From NCBI GenBank assembly GCA_017871115.1, contig JAFCIZ010000001.1, positions 1,283,501-1,347,500 of the forward strand: 64,000 nt of DNA, written 5' to 3'. A program made the translations under genes and the position numbers. Below the pieces are notes generated by a model. It was not told the DNA's origin. It made no database searches and saw only the letters and a program-made list of their open reading frames with translations. Positions within the stretch are counted from its first letter, which is position 1. Each line of letters begins with the position of its first letter. The stretch comes from Cunninghamella blakesleeana. Its lineage: Eukaryota > Mucoromycota > Mucoromycetes > Mucorales > Cunninghamellaceae. This document shows, piece by piece, positions 38,714-47,923 of the stretch.

Positions 38714-41485
38714 TTTATTCAGAGTTATATCCGTAAAATTCGTTGCTGTTACTGATGAAATTCTATAGAATTGTTCGAATATAGCTTTTGAAGACCAATT
38801 ACCATGAGCAACAATGTCATCAATTGGTACACCAGCTTGTGCAGCTAATGTAGATGCAAGTGCACGAGCCTTCGGTAATGGTGCATTCTTAGAACGAGTT
38901 ACCATAGACATATAAAAACTTATATGTTTTGCAATTCTTTGAACAGTAAGTGCTTGGTTTATGTTTCTTGAACTGCGAAATACCATATTAATATTGCTAT
39001 CAGGGATAATAGGGTGTGGCTGATAACAATGTATTGTTTTTATTAGATTATAGTATTGCTTAAAGGCTGCTACCGGGCAAAGAAGTGGATCGGAATTGGG
39101 CTGTATGTTGACTGTTCTTGTAATATGTGATCCTCCTCTTTTCTCTTTTGGTGCTACGATTAACAAGGTTATACTATCAAGATTACCGAAACGAATTTGG
39201 TCCAAATCAATTCGTGCAATATCGGATGGTCTAAGGAAACCTGACATGGCTAACAACCAAATGGTTTTCTTTGTAAGGTCTAGCAATTGTAGTGTACTAT
39301 TATTACCTAGATCTTTAATATGTTGTAAAGCAGGTGAAATATCATATTCCCATTGTGTTGGTGGTTTAATGTTACGATTTTTTAATCCTTTAATAAAATC
39401 AATATATTCGCGTCTGGATTTTATGTATGTTTGTGTGGAGATGGGTAACATGTTCATTATGGAGCTAGAATAGGTAATAAGAGAAGATATTTTTAATTGG
39501 TTGTTGAAATATAAATGGGCCATGTAGTTTACATAAGTGATATGAGGATGATTATCGAAATCAAAGCCATTCTCTTCGTACCAAACTTGAAAGGCTCTGA
39601 AACGATAATTATATGTTTTTGAATATCTTTTACTAGATATGATGTTGTTGGCTAGATCTGTTAATTTTGTTGATTTTTGTCTTTTATTTTTTGAGGTTGA
39701 ATATTCCATGCTAGCATTGTCCAAAGGTCGTTTTTGTGGAGTAATTGGTTTTGATGAGGATGTATTAGTTGATGATGCCGCAGAAGCAAAGGATTCTGAT
39801 GAGTTAATTGTAGAAGGAGAGGATACCACGGAGCAGTTGGCCAGTTGGGTGTTAATAATGTTGCTGTTTTTGGTTGTTGGAGAAGGCGCTGTGCTGTTGA
39901 TAGTATCAAGTTCCATGGAGGGGCTAAATAAAGGCGACCTGGTATCGTCGTCCAATTCCTGGAGAAGGCGTTGATCCAAGTGGCTTGAGGATGAAATTGG
40001 TGAGTGACATAAAGTGGAAGTTGATGGTTTTGATGTGATGCAAAGAGGTCTATATGATGAGGACCCCACAAACGATTTATCCAATTGAATGTTTTCCTCG
40101 GTAGCGACCATTCTATTTCCTGGTGTAGTTGTCTGGATGGAGCGTCCGCTGGATTCAGCTTGGATGGTACATAAAGTGTTGTTAGGTAAAGAGAGTGGTG
40201 GAAGCATGTTTTCCAAATTCTCATTGCTATCGAATTCAGTGTTGAGGAACGAGTGCCACCATAATGTTGAAGGTAAGCCATCGCTGATCTGTTGTCCATG
40301 CAAAATTGTAGATGGTGATGTTGAGGTAGATTGACCTGTTGAATGAATTTTTGAATCACTAATAGTTCTTTGGCATTGATGTGAAGTGAATCTTCTGTTG
40401 TTGACCACTGTCCTGTGATCTGTTTGCCATCCCATATGGCTGCCCAACCTTGATTGGATGCATCTGTGAATATTTGTGTCGTTGGAATGTGGGAAAGAAT
40501 GTGATTGCCATTCCATTTGATCAGTTGGGATATCCACCAAAGAAGTTCTGCTTTGATGTGAGGTGTGATGGGACAGGATGGTTGATTGCGGTGTGAATTG
40601 ATCATTTGAATTAGGTGTCTTGTTCTGTAACGTGCTTGTTGATTCCCTATTTGCGTGGCTAATGCGGTTCCCACAAATCTGGATAGAGTTGTCCACGAGG
40701 TTGATGATAGGTGCAGAAGTTTGTAAGCCATCCGACGTATGGATCTGATCTTTTTCCCTGGTACTGATATCATCATAGCCTGAGTATCTATTGTCATTCC
40801 TAAGTGGTTGATCTTTTGAAGAGGAAGAAGCGACGATTTCTTTAGGTTCATTAGCCATCCTAATTGTGTTAGTTTCTTTACTACCATCTCTGTATGTTGA
40901 ATGGATTGTTGATGCGTCTTGGCTATTATTAGAAGGTCGTCGAGGTATGCTGTAATGCGTATTCCTTTCCTGCGTGCCCATTGCAAGACTGGTTTTAGTA
41001 CCTTGGTAAAGATGAGTGGCGAAAGACTGAGGCCAAATGGTAGTACCTTGTATTGGTAATTCTTGTTTTTCCAATGAAAACGTAGAAGGTGACGTGAATG
41101 AGGGTGCACGGCTATGTGATGGAATGCATCTTGTAAGTCTATTGATGTTAGATAGTCGTTGGGTTGAATCAATTTGGCAATTGTTGATAGCGTTTCCATT
41201 TTGAAATGTTGTTGTGGCAAATAGTTGTTCAGTGTTTTCAAATTGAGGACTGGGCGTAAACCCCCATCCTTTTTGGGAATTACGAAGAGGTTGGAAAAGA
41301 ATCCCGGGTTTGGAGGTGCCAATTCTATTGCTTGTTTGGATAAAAGTGTTTGTATTTCTAATTCTATAGCGTTGTTGGATGAAGTTGACGGAAGGTGAAG
41401 TGGTTGAAATAGATGAGGAAGGGTTAGAGGTGGACGTGGGTTGGTTGGTATTCGATATCCTTTCTTTATGATTTGATGAATCCAT
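38678..41485 (-). CDS. DIRS copy 1 tyrosine recombinase
   Basis: From the ATG at 41485 (MDSSNHKER) the frame is 935 aa. The C-terminal ~330 residues are the recombinase: SGFLRPSDIARIDLD carries the first catalytic Arg, VAPKEKRGG the beta-hairpin Lys region, KARALASTLAAQAGVP the second Arg region, and HGNWSSKAIFEQFYR the His/Trp box and Tyr nucleophile. Upstream of about residue 600 the frame overlaps the RT ORF and is Ser/Thr/Asn-rich without a recognisable fold. The same MDSSN start occurs in copy 2. The frame also stays open upstream of this ATG to 42391, through gag. The enzyme should insert circular cDNA, as known for DIRS elements. Confidence 0.85.
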   Translation of the reverse strand: MDSSNHKERISNTNQPTSTSNPSSSISTTSPSVNFIQQRYRIRNTNTFIQTSNRIGTSKPGILFQPLRNSQKGWGFTPSPQFENTEQLFATTTFQNGNAINNCQIDSTQRLSNINRLTRCIPSHSRAPSFTSPSTFSLEKQELPIQGTTIWPQSFATHLYQGTKTSLAMGTQERNTHYSIPRRPSNNSQDASTIHSTYRDGSKETNTIRMANEPKEIVASSSSKDQPLRNDNRYSGYDDISTREKDQIHTSDGLQTSAPIINLVDNSIQICGNRISHANRESTSTLQNKTPNSNDQFTPQSTILSHHTSHQSRTSLVDIPTDQMEWQSHSFPHSNDTNIHRCIQSRLGSHMGWQTDHRTVVNNRRFTSHQCQRTISDSKIHSTGQSTSTSPSTILHGQQISDGLPSTLWWHSFLNTEFDSNENLENMLPPLSLPNNTLCTIQAESSGRSIQTTTPGNRMVATEENIQLDKSFVGSSSYRPLCITSKPSTSTLCHSPISSSSHLDQRLLQELDDDTRSPLFSPSMELDTINSTAPSPTTKNSNIINTQLANCSVVSSPSTINSSESFASAASSTNTSSSKPITPQKRPLDNASMEYSTSKNKRQKSTKLTDLANNIISSKRYSKTYNYRFRAFQVWYEENGFDFDNHPHITYVNYMAHLYFNNQLKISSLITYSSSIMNMLPISTQTYIKSRREYIDFIKGLKNRNIKPPTQWEYDISPALQHIKDLGNNSTLQLLDLTKKTIWLLAMSGFLRPSDIARIDLDQIRFGNLDSITLLIVAPKEKRGGSHITRTVNIQPNSDPLLCPVAAFKQYYNLIKTIHCYQPHPIIPDSNINMVFRSSRNINQALTVQRIAKHISFYMSMVTRSKNAPLPKARALASTLAAQAGVPIDDIVAHGNWSSKAIFEQFYRISSVTATNFTDITLNKQPLSQTKCNIM

Positions 41486-41553
41486 GGATGTACGGAATAA
41501 TGTAGATGATGTGACCAAGAGGATGCAAAGAAGGATAAACGACCACCTACCTG
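39661..41553 (-). CDS. DIRS copy 1 reverse transcriptase/RNase H/methyltransferase-like ORF
   Basis: The frame opens at VGGRLSFF just past the gag stop, with no ATG near its start, in the -1 frame relative to gag. RT motifs are FVIPKKDGGLRPVLNLK, TSIDLQDAFHHI, LPFGLSLSPLIFTK and the active site AYLDDLLII. RNase H follows: IFTDASNQGWAAIWDG, NAKELLVIQ, MDNRSAMAYLQ. After it comes the DIRS-specific methyltransferase-like region (GPHHIDLFASHQNHQ, RLYLAPPWN, LTPNWPTAPWY). It overlaps the recombinase frame for its entire length. It is about 80% identical to copy 2 in the RT core by eye. How it is translated (frameshift or re-initiation) is not shown. Confidence 0.88.
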   Translation of the reverse strand, partial: QVGGRLSFFASSWSHHLHYSVHPWIHQIIKKGYRIPTNPRPPLTLPHLFQPLHLPSTSSNNAIELEIQTLLSKQAIELAPPNPGFFSNLFVIPKKDGGLRPVLNLKTLNNYLPQQHFKMETLSTIAKLIQPNDYLTSIDLQDAFHHIAVHPHSRHLLRFHWKNKNYQYKVLPFGLSLSPLIFTKVLKPVLQWARRKGIRITAYLDDLLIIAKTHQQSIQHTEMVVKKLTQLGWLMNLKKSSLLPLQKINHLGMTIDTQAMMISVPGKKIRSIRRMAYKLLHLSSTSWTTLSRFVGTALATQIGNQQARYRTRHLIQMINSHRNQPSCPITPHIKAELLWWISQLIKWNGNHILSHIPTTQIFTDASNQGWAAIWDGKQITGQWSTTEDSLHINAKELLVIQKFIQQVNLPQHHHLQFCMDNRSAMAYLQHYGGTRSSTLNSIAMRIWKTCFHHSLYLTTLYVPSKLNPADAPSRQLHQEIEWSLPRKTFNWINRLWGPHHIDLFASHQNHQLPLYVTHQFHPQATWINAFSRNWTTIPGRLYLAPPWNLILSTAQRLLQQPKTATLLTPNWPTAPWYPLLLQLTHQNPLLLRHHQLIHPHQNQLLHKNDLWTMLAWNIQPQKIKDKNQQN

Positions 41554-41555
41554 TG

Positions 41556-42419
41556 TTAAAACCTTTTCTTCGTTTGTTGTCGTGACTGAAAATTTTTATT
41601 TCGTGTTTGTTGATTTTGTATAGGATGTGATGATAAATTACCCTCGGATAAATTAGAATTGCCCGTGCTAGTCGAATTATTTTGTATATTATTAGGTAAT
41701 ATATTAGAAAAGGACTGTTGAGGGTTACTATTTTGAAAACGTCTAGGTCGAGGCCTATTATTGTTTGTTTTTCTATTTGTATTTTGATATATACTTTGCT
41801 GATTTTTAATGTGGTCCGCCAATTCCTTTGGATCCATAAGATAATTTTGTTGATCGTTAGATGGTGCTGAAACATTAGGATAAGCGTTAAACATGTTGTC
41901 AGTTCGTAATGAAGTAATGTGTGAAGCCATATCCGATAACAGTTCATGCATTGCTTCCACAAAGTCCAATGTCTGTTGTGTTTGCGTTTCTTGATCCCAT
42001 TTATAGTGTAGTAATCTATAAGCAAACCAATCGATAGGTCTTGTAAGACCTGATAGACGGTATTGAATATTATGCAAAGTGGTGTCATGTTGTTTATCCT
42101 TGTTTGAAAGATTAACCTTATTAGTCTTAGGTGGATCATAATTTCTAATCGAATTTTTAGGGCAGTCAAATAGATATCGTCTTCTATCATTATCCGGAAG
42201 AGGACGATTAAAGAAATTTTCAGCCATATAAGGGCATTGGTCCAATAATTCTTGTGTAGGATCCAAATCTGATCCAGGATTTCTAATGTGTACATTAGGG
42301 TCATTTTGGATAAGACGAGACGAATAGATGGATGATTCCATATTATCCAATCTAGCAGCAAATTGTGTAAACCATGCAGGAGGTTGTTCATTATTATTGT
42401 TATTATGTTGATCTTGCAT
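41556..42419 (-). CDS. DIRS copy 1 gag-like protein
   Basis: This 287-aa ORF starts at the ATG at 42419 (MQDQHNNNNNEQPPAWFTQF). It shares blocks with the gag of copy 2: DPNV, DRRRYLFDCPKNSIR, LHNIQYRLSGLTRPIDWF and LMDPKELADHIK. The C-terminus is basic and Gln/Asn/Arg-rich, as expected for RNA binding, with no CCHC knuckle. The known role in DIRS elements is a nucleocapsid-like structural protein. Its TAA stop lies a few nucleotides before the RT frame's conserved start. Confidence 0.8.
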   Translation of the reverse strand: MQDQHNNNNNEQPPAWFTQFAARLDNMESSIYSSRLIQNDPNVHIRNPGSDLDPTQELLDQCPYMAENFFNRPLPDNDRRRYLFDCPKNSIRNYDPPKTNKVNLSNKDKQHDTTLHNIQYRLSGLTRPIDWFAYRLLHYKWDQETQTQQTLDFVEAMHELLSDMASHITSLRTDNMFNAYPNVSAPSNDQQNYLMDPKELADHIKNQQSIYQNTNRKTNNNRPRPRRFQNSNPQQSFSNILPNNIQNNSTSTGNSNLSEGNLSSHPIQNQQTRNKNFQSRQQTKKRF

Positions 42420-42471
42420 TACTTGTACGACGGAAGTCCAGTGCGTAAGTAGTAATTCGAACGAAAAGAAG

Positions 42472-42504
<33 letters not shown>

Positions 42505-42649
42505 AAAAATTTTACTTCCTTTTAAACTTTTAAATATTTTAAAACTCAGTTTTATATAAAAAAATTTTAATTTAACTAAGTAGTATTTCGTAATAAATAA
42601 AGAAAAGAATTGATAAACAACAACCATTATCACAAACGAAGTGTAATAT

Positions 42650-43316
42650 CTAATATTAATTTATTTTACTTTATTATAATATTGTTGATGTTATATTTTA
42701 TCTATTTTATATTATTTATATAATTGTTGATTTTTACCCAGTTATATAGTTTGTTTTTATTTTATTTGTCCAAACTAAATTGTACCCCCTTATAAAACAA
42801 GGTACTGGTGCTCACTGACAGCTAAACAATACTATAAAACTACTTATCTTTTTAAAAGCATGAAAGAAAACTAAATTTTAAATAGCTATAAAAATCCGTA
42901 ACACTGTACTTTCTGCTGTCGCTCCAGTGGGTAAGGATGGCGATGCTTAAATTTTTACTTTCAAAGCAATCTTTGGCCAACAAATTTTCTCTCACTCTCC
43001 CTTTCTCTTCCTAAAAATAATCTTTTTATTTTAATATGTATATGCTAAAATATATTTCTTTTTTTTTTTTGTTTTTTTGTACTTTGTCAAATTTTTAAAT
43101 AATATTTCATATAATAAATATTTCATTTGCTTTTATTTTAATTTCTTAACTGAAATCATTCTATTTTATTTTATTACTATAGCAAAAATATTTTATTTCT
43201 TAAGTGGAACGCTTTTTTTATTTTATTTATATACAACATATATAAGCTTTTATATTCTATTTTATTTTTATTTGATAATTACTCTTTTTTATATATTAAT
43301 CTACTGTCGACAATGG
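42650..43316 (+). repeat. Old LTR fragments between the two DIRS elements
   Basis: 42765-42815 carries the LTR core (CTTATAAAACAAGGTACTGG, then TGCTCACTGA). From about 42938 to 43310 the sequence follows the same order as the LTR at 48798-49280: CTCTTTCT tract, ACTTTGTCAAATTTTTAAAT, ATTTCTTAAC-TGAAATCATT, TATACAAC and ATTAATCTACTGTC. It has no minisatellite. 42650-42740 is AT-rich filler. Confidence 0.7.
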
Positions 43317-43519
43317 TGATACCAATGGCGCTCTTTGAAATTGGTCACTGCTTTTTTGAACCATTGTTCACTGAACCAATGTTCAATATGAAAGTCACTT
43401 CCATATCTTTTCCCTACTCTCAATATACTTTAAATAATTTTTTTAATTTTTTTTAAATATAAATAGAACCAATTTTTTTCTCTTTCTTTCTCTTAAATTG
43501 TCAAATTTTTATAATAAAT
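43317..43519 (+). repeat. Left part of an LTR split by DIRS copy 2
   Basis: It begins TGATACCAATGGCGCTCTTTGA, comparable to the young LTR start TGTTAGCAATAACGCTCTCTGA. Then come a short GTTCACTGAACCA-type repeat at the minisatellite position, TAAATATAAATAGAACCAAT, and AAATTGTCAAATTTTTATAA. The rest of this LTR resumes at 47924. Confidence 0.8.
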
Positions 43520-43617
43520 TATTACACTTCGCTTTTCGTGATATTAGTTGTTATCATTCTTTTCCTTTATTTAGATCGAACAATTTTACTACTGAGTTTT
43601 AAAAATTATTATAAAAT

Positions 43618-43648
<31 letters not shown>

Positions 43649-43701
43649 CATCTTCTTTTCGTTCGACTATTTTACTACGCACTGGACTTCCGTCGTTGAT
43701 T

Positions 43702-44601
43702 ATGTCTACTAACGAATCTAATAATGTTCCTAATAATTCTAATGAACAAGCTCCACAATGGGCCATTAATCTTCTCCAAAGAATTGAGCAATTGGAAACC
43801 TCTTCTTCTTCCAATTATCCTTTTTATAATGAAGATCCTAATGTACAAATCCGTTTTCCTGGTGCAGATTTCACACCTACAGCCGATATGTTACAACAAT
43901 GCCCTTATATACAAAAGGATTTCTTTCGTCATACTTTACTGGATACAGATCGTCGCCGTTTTATATTCGATTGCCCTAAAAACACTCTTCGCACATATGA
44001 ACCACCAAAATCAATCAAAGTTAGTCAATCAACACAGGCAAAGATTATTAATAACCATCTTTATGATATTCAATACCGATTATCAGGTATCACTCGGCCA
44101 ATGGATTGGTTCACTTATCAACTTCTTTATAATAATTGGACACCGGAACAACAACAACAACATACCTTGGATTTTCTGGCAAATATCGATGCTCTTTTAT
44201 CAGATTTGGCATCTCACCTTACTACACTTCGACAAGAAAATGTTTGTAAAGGACTGCCTACAAGAGTTTCCCCTCCTTCCGCTGATGATAACCTTCTTAT
44301 GGATCCAAAAGAATTGGCTGATCACATTAAACTTCAACAGTCTATCCAACAAACTACAAATAAAAAATTCATGCGTAATAAACCCCGACATAAATCCTCC
44401 TTTAATAACGACATTAATTCAGGGGTCACTAATGAAGAATATTCACCATCAAGATTTCCACATTCTAATAATTCATACGACGCTAAACAATCCAACAAAT
44501 TTAATAATTCAAAAGATTCTAACACTAATTCTAACAATCCTTTTATTAAAAATTCTTTTCAAAAATTTCATTCACGCCATCATTCCAACAAAAGGATATA
44601 A
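43702..44601 (+). CDS. DIRS copy 2 gag-like protein
   Basis: The ORF starts at the ATG at 43702 (MSTNESNNVPNNSNEQAP) and is 299 aa. It shares with copy 1 DPNVQIR, DRRRFIFDCPKNTLR, YDIQYRLSGITRPMDWF and LMDPKELADHIK. The tail is Asn/Ser/His/Lys-rich and lacks zinc knuckles. It ends KRI-stop directly before the RT frame, which lies at -1 relative to gag. Confidence 0.8.
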   Translation: MSTNESNNVPNNSNEQAPQWAINLLQRIEQLETSSSSNYPFYNEDPNVQIRFPGADFTPTADMLQQCPYIQKDFFRHTLLDTDRRRFIFDCPKNTLRTYEPPKSIKVSQSTQAKIINNHLYDIQYRLSGITRPMDWFTYQLLYNNWTPEQQQQHTLDFLANIDALLSDLASHLTTLRQENVCKGLPTRVSPPSADDNLLMDPKELADHIKLQQSIQQTTNKKFMRNKPRHKSSFNNDINSGVTNEEYSPSRFPHSNNSYDAKQSNKFNNSKDSNTNSNNPFIKNSFQKFHSRHHSNKRI

Positions 44602-44603
44602 TA

Positions 44604-46559
44604 CCTGTAGGAGGTCGTCTTTCTTATTTCTCTTCCTTTTGGTCTTCTTCCTTACCTTCTCCTTTACCTTCATGGATTCATCAAATAATTCATCAAGGAT
44701 ACAAAATTCCTCTTCGCCACCAACCTCCTCTCACCTTTCCATACCTATTTCATCATCAACCGCAACTACACAATCAGACTTCCACCAACACCATAGAATT
44801 AGAGATACAAACCTTATTACAAAAACAAGCCATAGAACCAATCCCTCCACACTCAATAGGTTTCCACTCCAACATCTTCGTAATTCCAAAGAAAGATGGA
44901 GGCCTTCGCACCATTCTCAATTTAAAACAACTCAACAATTATTTACCAACTTATCACTTCAAGATGGAATCAATGACGACAATAACCAAACTTCTACAAC
45001 AAGGAGATTACCTTACCTCCATAGATCTTCAGGACGCCTTTCATCACATCCCAATCCACCCTTCTTCAAGACATCTACTACAATTCAAATGGAAAGACCA
45101 AATATACCAATACAAAGTTTTACCATTCGGCCTCAGCCTTTCTCCACTTATATTCACAAAAATATTAAAACCAATACTTCGTTGGGCAAGAAGAAAGGGT
45201 ATAAGGATTACAGCTTACCTAGACGATTTGTTGATAATGGCATCTTCCAAAGCACAAGCAAATCTTCAAACCAAACAAGTAATAGAAAAAATGACACAAT
45301 TAGGATGGATGATAAATACCAAAAAGTCTTCTCTAAATCCCCAACAACACATTCAACACTTAGGGATGATTATAAATTCAAAAGATATGATGATATCAGT
45401 TCCAGGAAAGAAGATCAGATCGATACGACGCATGGCCTACCAGTTATTGAAAAAGACAACAACAACTTGGACCAACCTATCGAGATTCATAGGCACAGTT
45501 CTAGCCACTCAACTGGGCAATCAACAAGCAAGACTTCGGACGAGATCCATGGTTCAAATTCTAAATCGATTCAGACATCATTCCCATTGCCAGATCAATC
45601 AACAAATGAAAGCAGAATTAATTTGGTGGATCTCTCAACTAACGAAATGGAATGGACACCACATTATCAACAATCTACCGACAATTCAGATTTTCACGGA
45701 TGCATCAGACAAAGGATGGGCTATAGTATGGGATCAACAGAAAATACAGGGTCAATGGTCCAAACAGGAACTGAAATACCACATCAATGTCAAAGAGTTA
45801 TTGACAATCAAAAAGATATTTCAACATCTACAATTCCAACGTTTTCAACATATACAGATTTGCTCAGACAACCGTTCGGCAATTGCTTATGTACAACATT
45901 ACGGGGGAACTCGTTCATTGATACTGAACCAAATAGCGATGTCTATCTGGAAACTATGCTTCCATCAATCCATATACCTATCCACCCTATATGTTCCGTC
46001 CAAACTAAATCCTGCGGATGCACCATCACGCCAACTTCAACAAGAAATAGAATGGACACTACCAAAGAACACGTTTCAGATGATAGATCAATTATGGGGA
46101 CCTCATTCAATAGATCTTTTTGCGACACACAACAACAGTCAACTCAAGAAATTTGTTTCCCTTCAATATCATCATCAAGCAACTTGGATCAATGCTTTTT
46201 CCAAGGACTGGTCAACAATAACAGGTCGCTTATACATAGCACCTCCTTGGAACCTATTATCCAAAATAATACAGAGACTTTGGTTACAACCGACACAAGC
46301 AACACTTTTGACACCGAACTGGCCATCAGCCCCTTGGTTTCCTCTCCTAAGACAATTGACCAACCAATCACCAATACTTCTTCACCAATATCAATTAATT
46401 CACCAACCCATTCAACAATCATTATCAACTCTACACCAGAATCACCATCAACTACATCTTCAACAATATCCCATCCAACACCTTCAACAAAAAATACAAA
46501 AAAACGATCAATGGACAATGCTAGCGTGGAACATCAACCATCCAAAAAGAGAAAATTAA
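44604..46559 (+). CDS. DIRS copy 2 reverse transcriptase/RNase H/methyltransferase-like ORF
   Basis: The conserved start PVGGRLSYFSSFW lies directly after the gag stop in the -1 frame, with the first ATG only at 44964. RT motifs are FVIPKKDGGLRPILNLK, SIDLQDAFHHI, PFGLSLSPLIFTK and AYLDDLLIM. RNase H: IFTDASDKGWAIVWD, NVKELLTIK, SDNRSAIAYVQ. The methyltransferase-like block follows (GPHSIDLFATHNNSQ, LYIAPPWNLL, LLTPNWPSAPWF). The full length overlaps the recombinase frame. The cDNA-making enzyme of the element. Confidence 0.88.
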   Translation, partial: PVGGRLSYFSSFWSSSLPSPLPSWIHQIIHQGYKIPLRHQPPLTFPYLFHHQPQLHNQTSTNTIELEIQTLLQKQAIEPIPPHSIGFHSNIFVIPKKDGGLRTILNLKQLNNYLPTYHFKMESMTTITKLLQQGDYLTSIDLQDAFHHIPIHPSSRHLLQFKWKDQIYQYKVLPFGLSLSPLIFTKILKPILRWARRKGIRITAYLDDLLIMASSKAQANLQTKQVIEKMTQLGWMINTKKSSLNPQQHIQHLGMIINSKDMMISVPGKKIRSIRRMAYQLLKKTTTTWTNLSRFIGTVLATQLGNQQARLRTRSMVQILNRFRHHSHCQINQQMKAELIWWISQLTKWNGHHIINNLPTIQIFTDASDKGWAIVWDQQKIQGQWSKQELKYHINVKELLTIKKIFQHLQFQRFQHIQICSDNRSAIAYVQHYGGTRSLILNQIAMSIWKLCFHQSIYLSTLYVPSKLNPADAPSRQLQQEIEWTLPKNTFQMIDQLWGPHSIDLFATHNNSQLKKFVSLQYHHQATWINAFSKDWSTITGRLYIAPPWNLLSKIIQRLWLQPTQATLLTPNWPSAPWFPLLRQLTNQSPILLHQYQLIHQPIQQSLSTLHQNHHQLHLQQYPIQHLQQKIQKNDQWTMLAWNINHPKREN

Positions 46560-47560
46560 ATCAACTTTCCAAAACAGCAACAACAATAATTGACCAACAC
46601 AAAAATAAAGTATGCAGAACTTATAACAACAACCAACAAAAATTTAAACAATGGTGTGAAGATAAATCCATTGATTATAATACTGATCCACATATCCACA
46701 TTGTTAATTTCCTCTCCGATATTTATCACAGTCGAAGATATTCGACAAGTACAATTCGTGTATACTCCACAGCTTTACTTCAACTATATAATAAAAAAAC
46801 TCAACAATTAATTAAAAATAATGAGAGTTTTATTACTTTACTAAAAGCTATAGATAATAATACTATACAACCTAATAAAAAATGGGATTACGACATACAT
46901 CCTGCTTTACATTATATTTCTAACCTAGGAAATAATTCATCACTTACCACTACTCTAATCACTATAAAATCTATCTGGTTATTAGCTATGGCAGGTTTCC
47001 TTCGTCCTTCGGATATTGCTCGTATCGATATGGACAAAAACCGTATCGATAACAAAGGAATCCTACATTTATTGGTTATAGCACCAAAAGAAAAAAGGAA
47101 GGGTAAGCATATACATAAAAGAGTGGCTATCCATCCACACTCAAATAAACTTTTATGTCCGGTCCAAGCTTACCAACACTACCACAATTTAATTGTTGAC
47201 ATTCCGTGCTATACACCACATCCTAATTTCCAAGACATAAAAATAAACAGATTATATAGATATGTGAATGATCTTAGTATGCCTCTGTCGAAAGACAGAA
47301 TAGCTAAATATATTAGGGAGGTAATGTCAAAGGTTAATAAAGAAGAAGGTGCTCCAATTCCAAGTGCAAGAGCATTAGCGGCCACCTTAGCTGCTCAAGC
47401 AGGCATTTCAGTGGATGATATTGTAGCCCATGGGTCTTGGTCCTCTAAAGATATTTTCGAACACTTCTATCGTATATCTTCCTATGGGTCATCTAATATA
47501 ACAGAAGAAACTCTGAATGAACAACTAATATCACGAAAAGCGAAGTGTAATATGATGTAA
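44672..47560 (+). CDS. DIRS copy 2 tyrosine recombinase
   Basis: From the ATG at 44672 (MDSSNNSSRIQN), at the same relative place as in copy 1, the frame is 962 aa. The recombinase domain fills the last ~330 residues: AGFLRPSDIARIDMDK, APKEKRKGKHIHKR, SARALAATLAAQAG and HGSWSSKDIFEHFYR with the Tyr nucleophile. The last codons overlap the internal complementary region. The frame is also open upstream through gag, back to 43724. The N-terminal ~600 residues, overlapping RT/RH, are Ser/Thr-rich and poorly conserved between the two copies. Confidence 0.85.
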   Translation: MDSSNNSSRIQNSSSPPTSSHLSIPISSSTATTQSDFHQHHRIRDTNLITKTSHRTNPSTLNRFPLQHLRNSKERWRPSHHSQFKTTQQLFTNLSLQDGINDDNNQTSTTRRLPYLHRSSGRLSSHPNPPFFKTSTTIQMERPNIPIQSFTIRPQPFSTYIHKNIKTNTSLGKKKGYKDYSLPRRFVDNGIFQSTSKSSNQTSNRKNDTIRMDDKYQKVFSKSPTTHSTLRDDYKFKRYDDISSRKEDQIDTTHGLPVIEKDNNNLDQPIEIHRHSSSHSTGQSTSKTSDEIHGSNSKSIQTSFPLPDQSTNESRINLVDLSTNEMEWTPHYQQSTDNSDFHGCIRQRMGYSMGSTENTGSMVQTGTEIPHQCQRVIDNQKDISTSTIPTFSTYTDLLRQPFGNCLCTTLRGNSFIDTEPNSDVYLETMLPSIHIPIHPICSVQTKSCGCTITPTSTRNRMDTTKEHVSDDRSIMGTSFNRSFCDTQQQSTQEICFPSISSSSNLDQCFFQGLVNNNRSLIHSTSLEPIIQNNTETLVTTDTSNTFDTELAISPLVSSPKTIDQPITNTSSPISINSPTHSTIIINSTPESPSTTSSTISHPTPSTKNTKKRSMDNASVEHQPSKKRKLNQLSKTATTIIDQHKNKVCRTYNNNQQKFKQWCEDKSIDYNTDPHIHIVNFLSDIYHSRRYSTSTIRVYSTALLQLYNKKTQQLIKNNESFITLLKAIDNNTIQPNKKWDYDIHPALHYISNLGNNSSLTTTLITIKSIWLLAMAGFLRPSDIARIDMDKNRIDNKGILHLLVIAPKEKRKGKHIHKRVAIHPHSNKLLCPVQAYQHYHNLIVDIPCYTPHPNFQDIKINRLYRYVNDLSMPLSKDRIAKYIREVMSKVNKEEGAPIPSARALAATLAAQAGISVDDIVAHGSWSSKDIFEHFYRISSYGSSNITEETLNEQLISRKAKCNMM

Positions 47561-47614
47561 ATACGAATTTATGAAGTATTAACAATATTACACGAGCTAG
47601 TGATATTAGTTGTT
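47520..47614. repeat. DIRS copy 2 internal complementary region
   Basis: 47520-47555 is the reverse complement of the left outer end (43520-43556), and 47550-47614 is the reverse complement of the right outer end (47855-47923). The join between the two halves reads as a circle junction with the core TATTA. Confidence 0.85.
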
Positions 47615-47633
47615 CCCGCCCACCCACCTTCTA

Positions 47634-47740
<107 letters not shown>

Positions 47741-47758
47741 ATTAGTCTCCAAAAGAAG

Positions 47759-47791
<33 letters not shown>

Positions 47792-47923
47792 ATTTTATAA
47801 TAATTTTTAAAACTCAGTAGTAAAATTGTTCGATCTAAATAAAGGAAAAGAATGATAACAACTAATATCACTAGCTCGTGTAATATTGTTAATACTTCAT
47901 AAATTCGTATTTACATCATATTA

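Larger units (their letters stand above)
38341..42649 (-). mobile_element. DIRS-like tyrosine-recombinase retrotransposon (copy 1)
   Basis: This is a complete-looking element read on the minus strand: gag, RT/RNase H/methyltransferase-like and tyrosine recombinase ORFs. Inverted terminal repeats of about 170 bp match: the left copy (38396-38566) is the reverse complement of the right copy (about 42470-42626), both containing a long T or A run. An internal complementary region (38624-38713) matches the outermost left end and, directly adjoining, the outermost right end, as in DIRS-1. The ends share only a TAT trinucleotide and there is no target duplication, which fits recombinase-mediated insertion of a circle. 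All three ORFs are open, so the copy may be active. Confidence 0.92.

Noticed and set aside
43724..44671. Start of the 1278-codon frame treated as a protein of its own
   Set aside because: This part overlaps gag in another frame, has no recognisable composition or conserved start, and both DIRS copies share a better ATG (MDSSN) just after gag. Kept only as a finding about the open frame.
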